Positions 1 through 6,705 of a DNA stretch of 16,787 bases are shown in pieces. Below the pieces are notes generated by a model that did not search any database, was not told where the DNA came from, and saw nothing but the letters and a program-made list of their open reading frames with translations. This DNA is from JAFHCF01 sp048497495 (GTDB lineage: Bacteria; Pseudomonadota; Alphaproteobacteria; Rhizobiales; Ancalomicrobiaceae), in contig JAFHCF010000138.1 of NCBI GenBank assembly GCA_048497495.1, positions 1-16,787 of the forward strand, in the 5' to 3' direction. Numbering within the stretch: the first letter of the stretch is position 1; each line of letters begins with the position of its first letter. Made by a program: the position numbers and the translations under genes.

Positions 1-102
1 GCCCGTGGCTTCCTCTCGAGCCCGCGCGCGCGCCGCCTGTCGAACCGGGCGAGCGCCGTGGCGATGGGCGGCGCGGCGGCGGTGATCGCGGCGCGCGCCT
101 GA
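1..102 (+). CDS. LysE/RhtB-family exporter, C-terminal end only (partial)
   Basis: The first frame is open from the window edge to a TGA at 100-102 and gives 33 residues. They contain a basic stretch (SPRARRLSNRAS) followed by a small-residue hydrophobic segment (GGAAAVIAARA). This is the usual ending of LysE/RhtB-type amino-acid or metabolite exporters: a basic loop, then a last short membrane helix with an Ala/Gly-rich end. The rest of the gene lies outside the window, so the family call rests only on this tail. It could be the end of another small multi-helix membrane protein. No terminator with a T-run follows. Confidence 0.45.
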   Translation, partial: ARGFLSSPRARRLSNRASAVAMGGAAAVIAARA

Positions 103-203
103 GCCGCGCCGACCGGCCAGGCGCCGTCCGTCAACCTCCCGTCAACCCTGTTCGCCCATGGTCCGACCTGTCGGCGACGCCTCGTCGGCATCGAGGAACA
201 GAC

Positions 204-860
204 ATGCCGTCCATCCGCCCTGCCGTCACCACCCTCCTCGTCGTGCTCGCAAGCAGCGCCGCCGTCGCCGCCGACTTCCGTTTCGACGACGCCGAGGTGG
301 TGGGTTCCGGCCGCCAGATCACGGTGTCGCGTCTGCCGGTCGTCTCCGGCGCCACCATCGTCTACAAGGACGTGACCATCCAGTTCGGGCTCGACGCCAA
401 GGGCGCGCTGAGGGTCGTCCCGGGCTATCCCAAGACCACCGATTCCGCCCCCCTCCTCACCGGCGCCCTGACCCCCGGCCGCTACCGGGTGCACGGGCTC
501 AGCCCCGAGCTGGTGGTCAAGCTGATCGGCCCCTCGACCGGCGCCGGCAATCGGGCGATGTGGTCGCTGACCGGCGAGACCGTCGCCCAGCAGATGAACT
601 TCTATGTCGGCCCGATCGCCGGCCATCCGTTGCAGAAGCGGATCCAGCGCGCCGGCATCGTCTATTCCGGCCAGGCCTTCGGCAACACCAGCCGCAATAC
701 CTCGCTCGACGGCTGGTATTTCGACGAGCGCCAGTTGGTGGCGATCCAGCCGCTCGGCCACGCGATCTCGTTGATGTCCTATTCCTACAAGGGCGCCGAC
801 GCGACCTATCCGCTGCGCACCATCACCCTCTTCCCCTGCACCGCCTCCACTTGTAAGTGA
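204..860 (+). CDS. Secreted/periplasmic protein of unknown function
   Basis: The product has 218 residues. An N-terminal signal peptide is clear: Arg5, a hydrophobic core at about residues 7-21 and an Ala-X-Ala cleavage region near residues 21-24, with the mature protein starting about Asp24. The mature part looks beta-rich, with alternating hydrophobic residues and many Gly and Pro, and has no predicted membrane helix. Its only two cysteines, Cys212 and Cys217, sit close together at the C-terminus and could form a small disulfide loop. The start is supported by GAGGAA about 6 bases upstream of the ATG. I do not recognise a family or catalytic motif, so I assign no function. The MFS gene follows 43 bases downstream and could be co-transcribed. 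Confidence 0.8.
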   Translation: MPSIRPAVTTLLVVLASSAAVAADFRFDDAEVVGSGRQITVSRLPVVSGATIVYKDVTIQFGLDAKGALRVVPGYPKTTDSAPLLTGALTPGRYRVHGLSPELVVKLIGPSTGAGNRAMWSLTGETVAQQMNFYVGPIAGHPLQKRIQRAGIVYSGQAFGNTSRNTSLDGWYFDERQLVAIQPLGHAISLMSYSYKGADATYPLRTITLFPCTASTCK

Positions 861-903
861 GCAGGCCGGCCGGAGAGCCGCCCCCTCGCTCCCAGGATCG
901 ACC

Positions 904-2058
904 ATGCAGCCCGTCGGCGGCCGTGCCCGCACTCTCGCCCTCGGCGCCATCATCGCCTCGGCCGCCGCCGTCGCCACCGGGCTCAGCCTCGGCCTGCCGC
1001 TGCTCGCACTGGTCCTGCAGGCGCGCGGCGTCTCCGGCACCTGGATCGGCCTCAACACCGCGGTCGCCGGCCTCGCCTCGATCGCCGTCCCGTCGCTGGT
1101 GACGCCGCTCGCCCGCCTGTTGGGCGCCTCGCGCCTGCTGATCGGATCGCTGGCGGTGGTCGCCGTCACCTTCCTCGCCTTCCATGCGGTGGAGAGCCTC
1201 GCCGGCTGGTTCGTGCTCAGGGCGATCTTTCACGGCGCGCTGACCGCCGCCTTCGTCGTCTCCGAGTTCTGGCTGGTGTCGCTCGCCCCACCGGAGAAGC
1301 GCGGCCTCTGGGTCGGCATCTACGCCACCGTGTTCTCGGTCGGCCTGTCGATCGGCCCGGTCGTCCTCGGCCTCACCGGGTCGGTCGGCCTCATGCCCTT
1401 CCTGGTCGGCGCGGCGATCCTCGCCTCGGCGCTGATCCCAGCCTGGGCGGCGCGCGGCGCCCGACCCGCCCTCCACGGAACCCCGGGCCGCTCCGTCGTC
1501 GGCATCGTCTTCGCCGCCCCCGCCGCCACCTTCGGCGCCTTCGCCTTCGGCGCGGTCGAATCGGGCGGCCTGACCATCCTGCCGCTCTACGGCCTCGGCC
1601 TCGGCCTCGACGAGACCCGCGCCGCCCTGCTCCTGACCGCCGTCGGGCTCGGCAACGTCGCGTTGCAGATCCCCCTCGGGATGCTCGCCGACCGCCTCGA
1701 CAAGACCAGGCTCCTGGCGCTGTTCTCCCTCGCCGGGGTGATCGGCGCCCTCTTCCTGCCCTTCACGGTGACGAGCTTCGCCGCCACCCTCGCCCTGCTC
1801 TTCGTCTGGGGCGGCTTCGCCGCCGGCCTCTACACCGTCGGTCTGGCGATCCTCGGGGCGCGATTTACCGGCGGCGACCTCGCCGGCGCCAACGCCGCCT
1901 TCGTGTCGATGTACGGGCTCGGCATGCTGTTCGGCCCGGCGGCGATCGGCGCCGGCCTCGACGCCGCCCCGACGATGGGCGCGCCGGCGGCGATGGCCGC
2001 CTTCTTCGCCCTCCACCTCGCGATCATGGCCGTCCTCGGCCGCGCCCGTTCCGGCTGA
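904..2058 (+). CDS. MFS transporter, YcaD-like
   Basis: This 384-residue protein is almost entirely hydrophobic helices separated by short loops, about 12 segments, as expected for a major facilitator superfamily member. The second half carries a typical motif A loop (GMLADRLDKTR, about residues 259-269), with a weaker counterpart in the first half (TPLARLLGASR). The central loop is short and charged (about residues 182-195). The overall pattern, including the EFWL segment and the conserved ERG-like loop of the first half (PPEKRGLWVG), resembles YcaD-type transporters in alphaproteobacteria. The substrate cannot be inferred. It acts in the inner membrane. AGGATC just upstream of the ATG is a plausible ribosome-binding site. 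Confidence 0.85.
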   Translation: MQPVGGRARTLALGAIIASAAAVATGLSLGLPLLALVLQARGVSGTWIGLNTAVAGLASIAVPSLVTPLARLLGASRLLIGSLAVVAVTFLAFHAVESLAGWFVLRAIFHGALTAAFVVSEFWLVSLAPPEKRGLWVGIYATVFSVGLSIGPVVLGLTGSVGLMPFLVGAAILASALIPAWAARGARPALHGTPGRSVVGIVFAAPAATFGAFAFGAVESGGLTILPLYGLGLGLDETRAALLLTAVGLGNVALQIPLGMLADRLDKTRLLALFSLAGVIGALFLPFTVTSFAATLALLFVWGGFAAGLYTVGLAILGARFTGGDLAGANAAFVSMYGLGMLFGPAAIGAGLDAAPTMGAPAAMAAFFALHLAIMAVLGRARSG

Positions 2059-2217
2059 TCCCTGGGCGAAACACGTATTACCGCGAGTTAACTGTCGGCG
2101 CGCGCCACCTCGTCGTAGACTTTCCTCATCGAACAACAGGGTTCCCATCGAACCCGCCGGTCCCCTCCGGATCGGACATGGCTTCGAAGATCCGCGAAGG
2201 GCCGCTCGGGCGGCGGG

Positions 2218-2237
2218 AAGGCTTCCCAAGCCTTTTC
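2218..2237 (+). terminator. Short hairpin with T-run, possible MFS terminator or EF-hand gene attenuator
   Basis: AAGGCTT-CCC-AAGCCTT forms a perfect 7-bp stem with a 3-base loop, and the right arm runs into TTTT. It lies 160 bases after the MFS stop and 45 bases before the EF-hand gene start. It could end transcription from the MFS gene or act in the leader of the EF-hand gene. The stem is short, so this is tentative. Confidence 0.3.
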
Positions 2238-2281
2238 CGCGAGCGCGAACGTGTGCCGGAGCCTCACAACGGGAGGTCGTC

Positions 2282-2776
2282 ATGACCCACAAGTCGAAGA
2301 TTCTCACCACCACCGTCATCGCCGTCATGCTGGCGGTCTCCGCCGGCCCGACCTTCGCCCAGGGCATGGGCTGGGGGCCCGGAGGCGGAATGGGACGTGG
2401 CATGGGCCGCGCCGACGCGCCGTGGAGTGAGCGCTTCAAGGCGATCGATGAGAACGCCGACGGCGCCATTTCCCAGGCGGAAAACACCGCCCAGGCCGGA
2501 CAGGTCTTCGACGCCATGGACGTCGACAGCAACGGCAAGGTGACCCGCGAGGAGTACATGGCGCTGCGCCTCGGAACCCAGCGCGGTTGGAACAAGGCGC
2601 GCCAGGACAGCCGTCAGGCGAGCAAGGCGGGACGCTACGCCGCCATGGACGCCAATGACGACGGGACGCTCGATCGCACCGAGTTCGTCGCCGGCGCCGC
2701 CGCCCGCTTCCGTGCCGCCGACCGCAATCGCGACGCCAAACTGACCCCGGCCGAATTCCGTCGCCAGGCCTGGTGA
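2282..2776 (+). CDS. Secreted EF-hand calcium-binding protein (four EF-hand loops)
   Basis: This 164-residue protein has a signal peptide (Lys4/Lys6, hydrophobic core at residues 7-21, cleavage near Ala26-Gln27). A Gly/Met-rich stretch follows at residues 28-43. Four EF-hand loops of 12 residues lie at 56-67, 80-91, 123-134 and 147-158, each starting with Asp and ending with Glu. Loops 1-3 keep the Asp-X-Asp/Asn-X-Asp/Asn-Gly pattern. In loop 4 the usual Gly at position 6 is Ala152. The role is probably periplasmic calcium binding, either buffering or sensing; no enzymatic domain is present. GGGAGG lies about 5 bases upstream of the start. A strong hairpin follows the stop, so it is probably a single-gene transcript. 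Confidence 0.9.
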   Translation: MTHKSKILTTTVIAVMLAVSAGPTFAQGMGWGPGGGMGRGMGRADAPWSERFKAIDENADGAISQAENTAQAGQVFDAMDVDSNGKVTREEYMALRLGTQRGWNKARQDSRQASKAGRYAAMDANDDGTLDRTEFVAGAAARFRAADRNRDAKLTPAEFRRQAW

Positions 2777-2788
2777 ACCGACACCCAC

Positions 2789-2823
2789 CCGGTGGAACGC
2801 CGCCGATCACGGCGTTTCACCGG
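2789..2823 (+). terminator. Long hairpin after the EF-hand gene
   Basis: CCGGTGGAACGCCG at 2789-2802 pairs with CGGCGTTTCACCGG at 2810-2823 over 14 positions with a single G-T wobble and a 7-base loop. It begins 12 bases after the EF-hand stop. There is no T-run downstream, so it may be a 3'-end stabilising hairpin or a terminator of the kind common in GC-rich alphaproteobacteria. Confidence 0.55.
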
Positions 2824-2848
2824 CGGCGCCGGGAGGAGCCGGCAAACC

Positions 2849-2877
2849 TTGACAAGGCCGACCTCTTCGGTCAATTT
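2849..2877 (+). promoter_or_regulatory. Likely rpmG promoter
   Basis: A perfect TTGACA -35 box lies at 2849-2854. After 17 bases comes CAATTT at 2872-2877 as a weak -10 box. It is the only exact consensus -35 box I noticed in an intergenic region of the window. It sits between the EF-hand hairpin and rpmG, giving an inferred leader of about 95 bases. Confidence 0.55.
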
Positions 2878-2902
2878 GCGCCCAACTTCGAGCGCGAAGC
2901 GC

Positions 2903-2927
2903 GGCCCGTGTGGACCTCACGCGGGCC
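2903..2927 (+). promoter_or_regulatory. Hairpin in the rpmG leader
   Basis: GGCCCGTGTG at 2903-2912 pairs with CACGCGGGCC at 2918-2927, 10 bp with one G-T wobble and a 5-base loop, followed by TTCG. It lies between the inferred promoter and the rpmG start, so it would be in the leader RNA. It could be an attenuator or a protein-binding element for ribosomal autoregulation. This is inference; no known leader motif was recognised. Confidence 0.4.
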
Positions 2928-2941
2928 TTCGCATTGACGGG

Positions 2942-2969
2942 CGACGAATTCCAGACGACGAATTCCAGA
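2942..2969 (+). repeat. Perfect 14-bp tandem duplication before the rpmG ribosome-binding site
   Basis: CGACGAATTCCAGA occurs at 2942-2955 and again, without a gap, at 2956-2969. The second copy ends directly against GAGGGA, the probable ribosome-binding site of rpmG, whose ATG is at 2980. Each copy contains an EcoRI-type palindrome GAATTC. The two copies are identical, which suggests recent duplication or selection. Confidence 0.9.
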
Positions 2970-2979
2970 GGGACTGGCC

Positions 2980-3147
2980 ATGGCCAAGGCAACCACCATC
3001 AAGATCAAACTCGTGTCGACCGCCGGCACCGGCTACTTCTACGTCACCAAGAAGAACTCCCGCACCATGACGGAGAAGTTCGCGGCGAAGAAGTACGACC
3101 CGGTCGCGCGCAAGCACGTCGAATTCAAGGAAGCCAAGATCAAGTGA
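2980..3147 (+). CDS. rpmG: 50S ribosomal protein L33
   Basis: The 55-residue product begins MAKATTIKIKLVSTAGTGYF and has the L33 hallmarks: the TGYFYVTKKN core at residues 17-26 followed by RTMTEKFAAKKYDPVARKHV and a basic C-terminus (EAKIK). It lacks the four zinc-binding cysteines of the C+ form, so it is the zinc-independent type usual in alphaproteobacteria. L33 sits near the E site of the large subunit. GAGGGA about 7 bases upstream supports the start. In Rhizobiales rpmG is commonly close to divK-pleD, as here, although a tusE gene and a repeat-rich stretch separate them in this genome. A hairpin-rich terminator array begins 37 bases after the stop. Confidence 0.97.
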   Translation: MAKATTIKIKLVSTAGTGYFYVTKKNSRTMTEKFAAKKYDPVARKHVEFKEAKIK

Positions 3148-3180
3148 GGCGGTGACGCCCCCGATCTTCGCGACGCTCCC

Positions 3181-3312
3181 CGGAGCCGCCCTTCCGGGCG
3201 GCTCTTTGGTTCAGGAAGCAGCCCTTCCGGGCGGCTCTTTGGTTCCGGAAGCCGCCCTTCCGGGCGGCTCTTTGGTTCAGGAAGCCGCCCTTCCGGGCGG
3301 CTCTTTGGTTCC
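3181..3312 (+). repeat. Four tandem 33-bp repeats, each an intrinsic terminator hairpin
   Basis: Four units with a strict 33-bp period have hairpins starting at 3185, 3218, 3251 and 3284. Each holds GCCGCCC-TTCC-GGGCGGC followed by TCTTTGGTTC, so each unit is a stem-loop with a short T-rich tail. Copy 2 has one change in its left arm (A instead of C at 3220), which breaks one stem pair. Copy 1 lacks one A just before the hairpin; copies 1 and 3 begin CCGGA and copies 2 and 4 begin CAGGA. Because 33 is a multiple of 3, the array stays open in frames on both strands and mimics an 11-residue repeat protein; I regard that as an artefact. Confidence 0.95.
3185..3207 (+). terminator. Rho-independent terminator of rpmG (first of four copies)
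   Basis: The perfect 7-bp GC stem GCCGCCC/GGGCGGC with a TTCC tetraloop is followed by TCTTT. It begins 37 bases after the rpmG stop, the usual distance for an intrinsic terminator. UUCC is close to the stable UUCG-type loops. Three further copies follow in tandem. Confidence 0.75.
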
Positions 3313-3412
3313 CGCCGACCGATGTGTTCGAGGCACCGGCCGCGCCACGACGCGACCGGGCGCCTCCGCCGATCCGGCGGCCCCGCACCCGAACCGACGA
3401 GGTCCGATCCCG

Positions 3413-3616
3413 ATGGCCGACGACACCAATCCCCGCGCGACCGGTTTCCGTTCGCTGGTCGAGCAGATCCAGCCGAAGGACGCCGCCGCCGTCCCCGAGC
3501 GTCAAGCCCAACGCCGGACGCCGTCGCGTCGCCAGCCTTCCGCCTCCGAGGCCGCGCCGGCCGAGAGTGGTCCGTCGTCGGCCTCGATCCGATTGCTCGA
3601 GCGTCGCTGGCTGTGA
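3413..3616 (+). CDS. Possible small hypothetical protein (67 residues)
   Basis: An ATG with GAGGTC about 8 bases upstream opens a frame that reads MADDTNPRATGFRSLVEQIQ at its start and then a low-complexity Arg/Ser/Ala/Pro tail. The first 25 codons mostly end in G or C, as in the real genes nearby; the bias weakens later. It has no signal peptide, membrane helix or recognised domain. The frame is open upstream through the terminator repeats, so openness alone is weak support. It lies downstream of a four-copy terminator, so it would need its own promoter, and none is obvious. I rate it as possible, not likely. Confidence 0.3.
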   Translation: MADDTNPRATGFRSLVEQIQPKDAAAVPERQAQRRTPSRRQPSASEAAPAESGPSSASIRLLERRWL

Positions 3617-3846
3617 ACCTGCCGTCGCGGATGCGACACCCGGCTCCCTGATTCGCGGATGCGACGCCGGGCTCGCCGGCACGAGGTGAGGCCCCGCGCC
3701 GCCGAGCGCCGAGCCGATGCGAGCGGACGATCCGGCGCCCTGCCGACGGCCTTCGTCGGGCAGGTCCCGACCGGGCCGTAACGGCCCGGTCGAAGAGACG
3801 CGGCACGGAAATCCCACCTCGGAATTACCACCGCGATACGCCAGCC
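3617..3846. other. Non-coding stretch with a 22-bp direct repeat and hairpins
   Basis: I see no gene here. TCGCGGATGCGACACCCGGC-type sequence at 3625-3646 recurs at 3653-3674 with two differences, a 28-base period. Two GC-rich hairpins at 3739-3791 lie downstream of the minus-strand tusE stop. Confidence 0.6.
3739..3791 (-). terminator. Two adjacent hairpins after tusE
   Basis: GACCGGGCCGT at 3769-3779 and ACGGCCCGGTC at 3781-3791 are perfect 11-base inverted arms around a single A. Next to it, CCTGCCGACG at 3739-3748 pairs with CGTCGGGCAGG at 3754-3764 with one bulge. They start about 55 bases past the tusE stop. No T-run follows on either strand, so termination here is an inference from position and structure. 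Confidence 0.45.
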
Positions 3847-4182
3847 TCAGTAGCCGCCCTTGCGCCGGCTCTCCGGCAGACCCGCGATCCGGCCGGCCTG
3901 CTTCGACGGGTCGAGCGGGAAGAGATCGTAGAGGGTGCGCTGCTCGACCGCCTCGCCCCACTTCTCCGTCATCGCCTTCATGATGGTGCGGGTGTTGGGG
4001 TGGCTGGCGTTGTCGAAGAATTCCTCGCGCAGGAAGTTCATCACGTCCCAATGGCGCGGCGTCAGCTCGATCTGGTCGAGAGCCGCGATATGCGCGGCGA
4101 GCCCCTCGCTCCAATCCGCCTGATCGACGAGATACCCGGTCGCGCTGGTCTCGATCTCGCGCCCCTCGAATTCGTAAGCCAT
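3847..4182 (-). CDS. tusE: TusE/DsrC-family sulfur relay protein without cysteine
   Basis: The 111-residue product has the family pattern throughout: FEGREIET near the start, GYLVDQADWSEGLA at about 16-29, the LTPRHWDVMNFLREEF segment at about 40-55, and LFPLDPSKQAGRIAGLPES at the C-terminal arm. In tRNA thiolation TusE receives sulfur from TusBCD and passes it to MnmA; DsrC does similar work in sulfite reduction. Both need a cysteine next to the C-terminus (E. coli TusE ends KCI). Here the end is RRKGGY and the whole protein contains no cysteine, so it cannot carry a persulfide. It may be a regulatory or structural paralogue. No tusA, tusBCD or dsr genes are nearby. GAGAGGAAA upstream supports the start. 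The symbol reflects the family, not a proven function. Confidence 0.85.
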   Translation of the reverse strand: MAYEFEGREIETSATGYLVDQADWSEGLAAHIAALDQIELTPRHWDVMNFLREEFFDNASHPNTRTIMKAMTEKWGEAVEQRTLYDLFPLDPSKQAGRIAGLPESRRKGGY

Positions 4183-4193
4183 GTCGTTTCCTC

Positions 4194-4236
4194 TCGTCTT
4201 CTGTCGTCTTCTGTCGTCTTCTGTCGTCTTCTGTCG
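4194..4236 (-). repeat. 10-bp tandem repeat in the tusE leader
   Basis: On the plus strand TCGTCTTCTG occurs four times without a gap at 4194-4203, 4204-4213, 4214-4223 and 4224-4233, and a fifth copy starts (TCG). In the tusE mRNA this reads as a purine-rich repeat of GACAGAAGAC running directly into the ribosome-binding site GAGAGG. All full copies are identical, as in sequences that change copy number by slippage. The period does not divide by 3, and it lies outside the coding frame. Confidence 0.92.
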
Positions 4237-4311
4237 CGCTCGGCCCCGCCCGCGAACGGCCGCCGAACCCCGCCGTCGGCCTGTCGCGGCGGCGCGGCGC
4301 GGGATCTCAAC

Positions 4312-4339
4312 ATTAGTAGTTATTCATATTCTGGTTCAA
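4312..4339 (-). promoter_or_regulatory. AT-rich island with likely tusE promoter
   Basis: About 40 bases (4303-4342) are strikingly AT-rich against the GC-rich surroundings. On the minus strand TTGAAC at 4339-4334 and ACTAAT at 4317-4312 are separated by 16 bases, a 4/6 and 4/6 match to -35 and -10 boxes. The inferred transcript would start near 4305 and have a leader of about 120 bases that includes the 10-bp repeat. Confidence 0.45.
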
Positions 4340-4806
4340 TAGGCGCCGCGACGAAATCGGCGGACGCGCGCCTCCCTCCGTCGTCCGGGGCATGGCGCGA
4401 GGGATCTCCGACGCTGGAGCCGGGACGGCCGCGAGCGGCGCGTCGGTGGTCGGCCGGGCGAGGATCCCATGAGGAGGCCACTCAGGGTCGTCGCCCGGCC
4501 GACGCTACCCGACGCATCGGGTGTTTGCGGCGATCCCGATGCGCGGGCACCGCGGTCTCCGTTCCATCACCGTCGTTCGGGGCGGCCGAAGTGACGGCGA
4601 ATTCGATCGGGACGGAGCCCCGAGAAACCCTAGCGAGCCCCATCGGCGACGAACAGCTTCGAACCGGGGTCCGGTCGCGCTTTCGGCGTTGTTCGTGAAT
4701 CATCAACCTTAACAGGGTGATCGCGGCGGCATCTCGCCCGCCGCCGGCCGCGCCGGGGCGACCGTTCGCCTGCCCGTCTCGAGGATCGCCCGAGCCCGCG
4801 TCCCGC
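4340..4806. other. Long intergenic stretch without a supported gene
   Basis: Between the tusE promoter island and the pleD stop I see no frame with a ribosome-binding site, codon bias or recognisable product. Open frames of 60-75 codons exist on both strands but have mixed third-base composition and Arg-rich composition typical of chance frames in GC-rich DNA. A weak hairpin (GCGGCGG at 4727 and CCGCCGC after an 8-base loop) lies downstream of pleD, without a T-run. Confidence 0.55.
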
Positions 4807-6180
<1,374 letters not shown>

Positions 6181-6200
6181 TCACTCACGCACACAAGAGT

Positions 6201-6572
6201 TCAGGCATCACCGAGATAGGAACGGACCGTCTCGAGGAACTTGACCACCGAGATCGGCTTGGAGATGTAGGCTTCGCAGCCGCCCTGGCGGATGCGCTCC
6301 TCGTCACCCTTCATGGCGAAGGCGGTCACCGCGATCACCGGGATCGACTTGAGGTCGTCGTCTTCCTTCAGCCACTTGGTCACCTCGAGGCCGGAGACCT
6401 CGGGTAGTTGGATGTCCATCAGGATCAGATCGGGACGGTTCTCGCGCGCGATTTCCATCGCGTCGAAGCCGTTGCGGCTCTGCAGCGTCCGGTATCCGTG
6501 CGCCTCCAGAAGATCGTGGAAGAGCTTCATGTTGAGCTCGTTGTCCTCCACGATGAGGACGGTCTTTGCCAT
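6201..6572 (-). CDS. divK: DivK single-domain response regulator
   Basis: The 123-residue product is a lone receiver domain nearly identical in pattern to Caulobacter DivK: MAKTVLIVEDNELNMKLFHD at the start, the ILMDIQLPEVSGLEVTKWL block with phospho-acceptor Asp53, AVTAFAMKGDEERI and the SKPISV segment with the conserved Lys. DivK is phosphorylated by DivJ, dephosphorylated by PleC and controls the DivL-CckA-CtrA pathway that governs replication and polar development. The frame is open further upstream, but GGGGGAG 6-8 bases before 6572 and the family length favour this start over the one seven codons earlier. It is the first gene of the divK-pleD operon. Confidence 0.96.
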   Translation of the reverse strand: MAKTVLIVEDNELNMKLFHDLLEAHGYRTLQSRNGFDAMEIARENRPDLILMDIQLPEVSGLEVTKWLKEDDDLKSIPVIAVTAFAMKGDEERIRQGGCEAYISKPISVVKFLETVRSYLGDA

Positions 6573-6705
6573 CTGCCGCTCCCCCGGCCACAATGGCGTG
6601 GCCGACCCCGTCGAATACGGCGCTTGCCGCTCTTCGTCTCGACGGAAACACTAGCATCGATTCCTTGACGAAAGGAAAAGGGGCGCGAAAGAGGCGAATT
6701 ACTCA
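6573..6705. promoter_or_regulatory. Divergent promoter region divK / DUF3572, with small palindrome
   Basis: The 133 bases between the two divergent genes must hold both promoters. TTCCTT at 6661-6666 and AAGGAA at 6672-6677 form a perfect 6-base inverted repeat around GACGA, a possible operator. A GANTC site (GATTC at 6659-6663), the CcrM methylation target of alphaproteobacteria, overlaps its left arm. TTGACG at 6665-6670 overlaps the palindrome but has no good -10 at normal spacing on the plus strand. Confidence 0.45.

Noticed and set aside
2076..2093. CtrA-type site near GTATTACCGCGAGTTAAC
   Set aside because: Only the right half (TTAAC) matches; the left half at the required 7-base spacing is ATTA, too far from TTAA to claim.
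2178..2285. 35-codon leader frame ending in ATGA overlap with the EF-hand gene
   Set aside because: The ribosome-binding site is weak, third-base use is not biased and the product is a charged, featureless peptide. The overlap may be chance.
823..2595. 590-codon open frame on the minus strand
   Set aside because: It lies opposite the MFS and EF-hand genes. The product is an Arg/Gly/Glu-rich low-complexity sequence typical of antisense frames in GC-rich genes, with no domain.
3181..3312. CRISPR array
   Set aside because: The units are contiguous with no unique spacers, and no cas genes are present.
3152..3616. 154-codon frame with four 11-residue repeats (PGGSLVQEAAL type)
   Set aside because: The repeats are the 33-bp terminator units read as protein. 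No ribosome-binding site precedes the frame start, and the minus-strand counterpart is equally open.
4482..4706. 74-codon minus-strand frame in the tusE-pleD gap
   Set aside because: Third codon positions are mixed, there is no ribosome-binding site and the product shows no domain.
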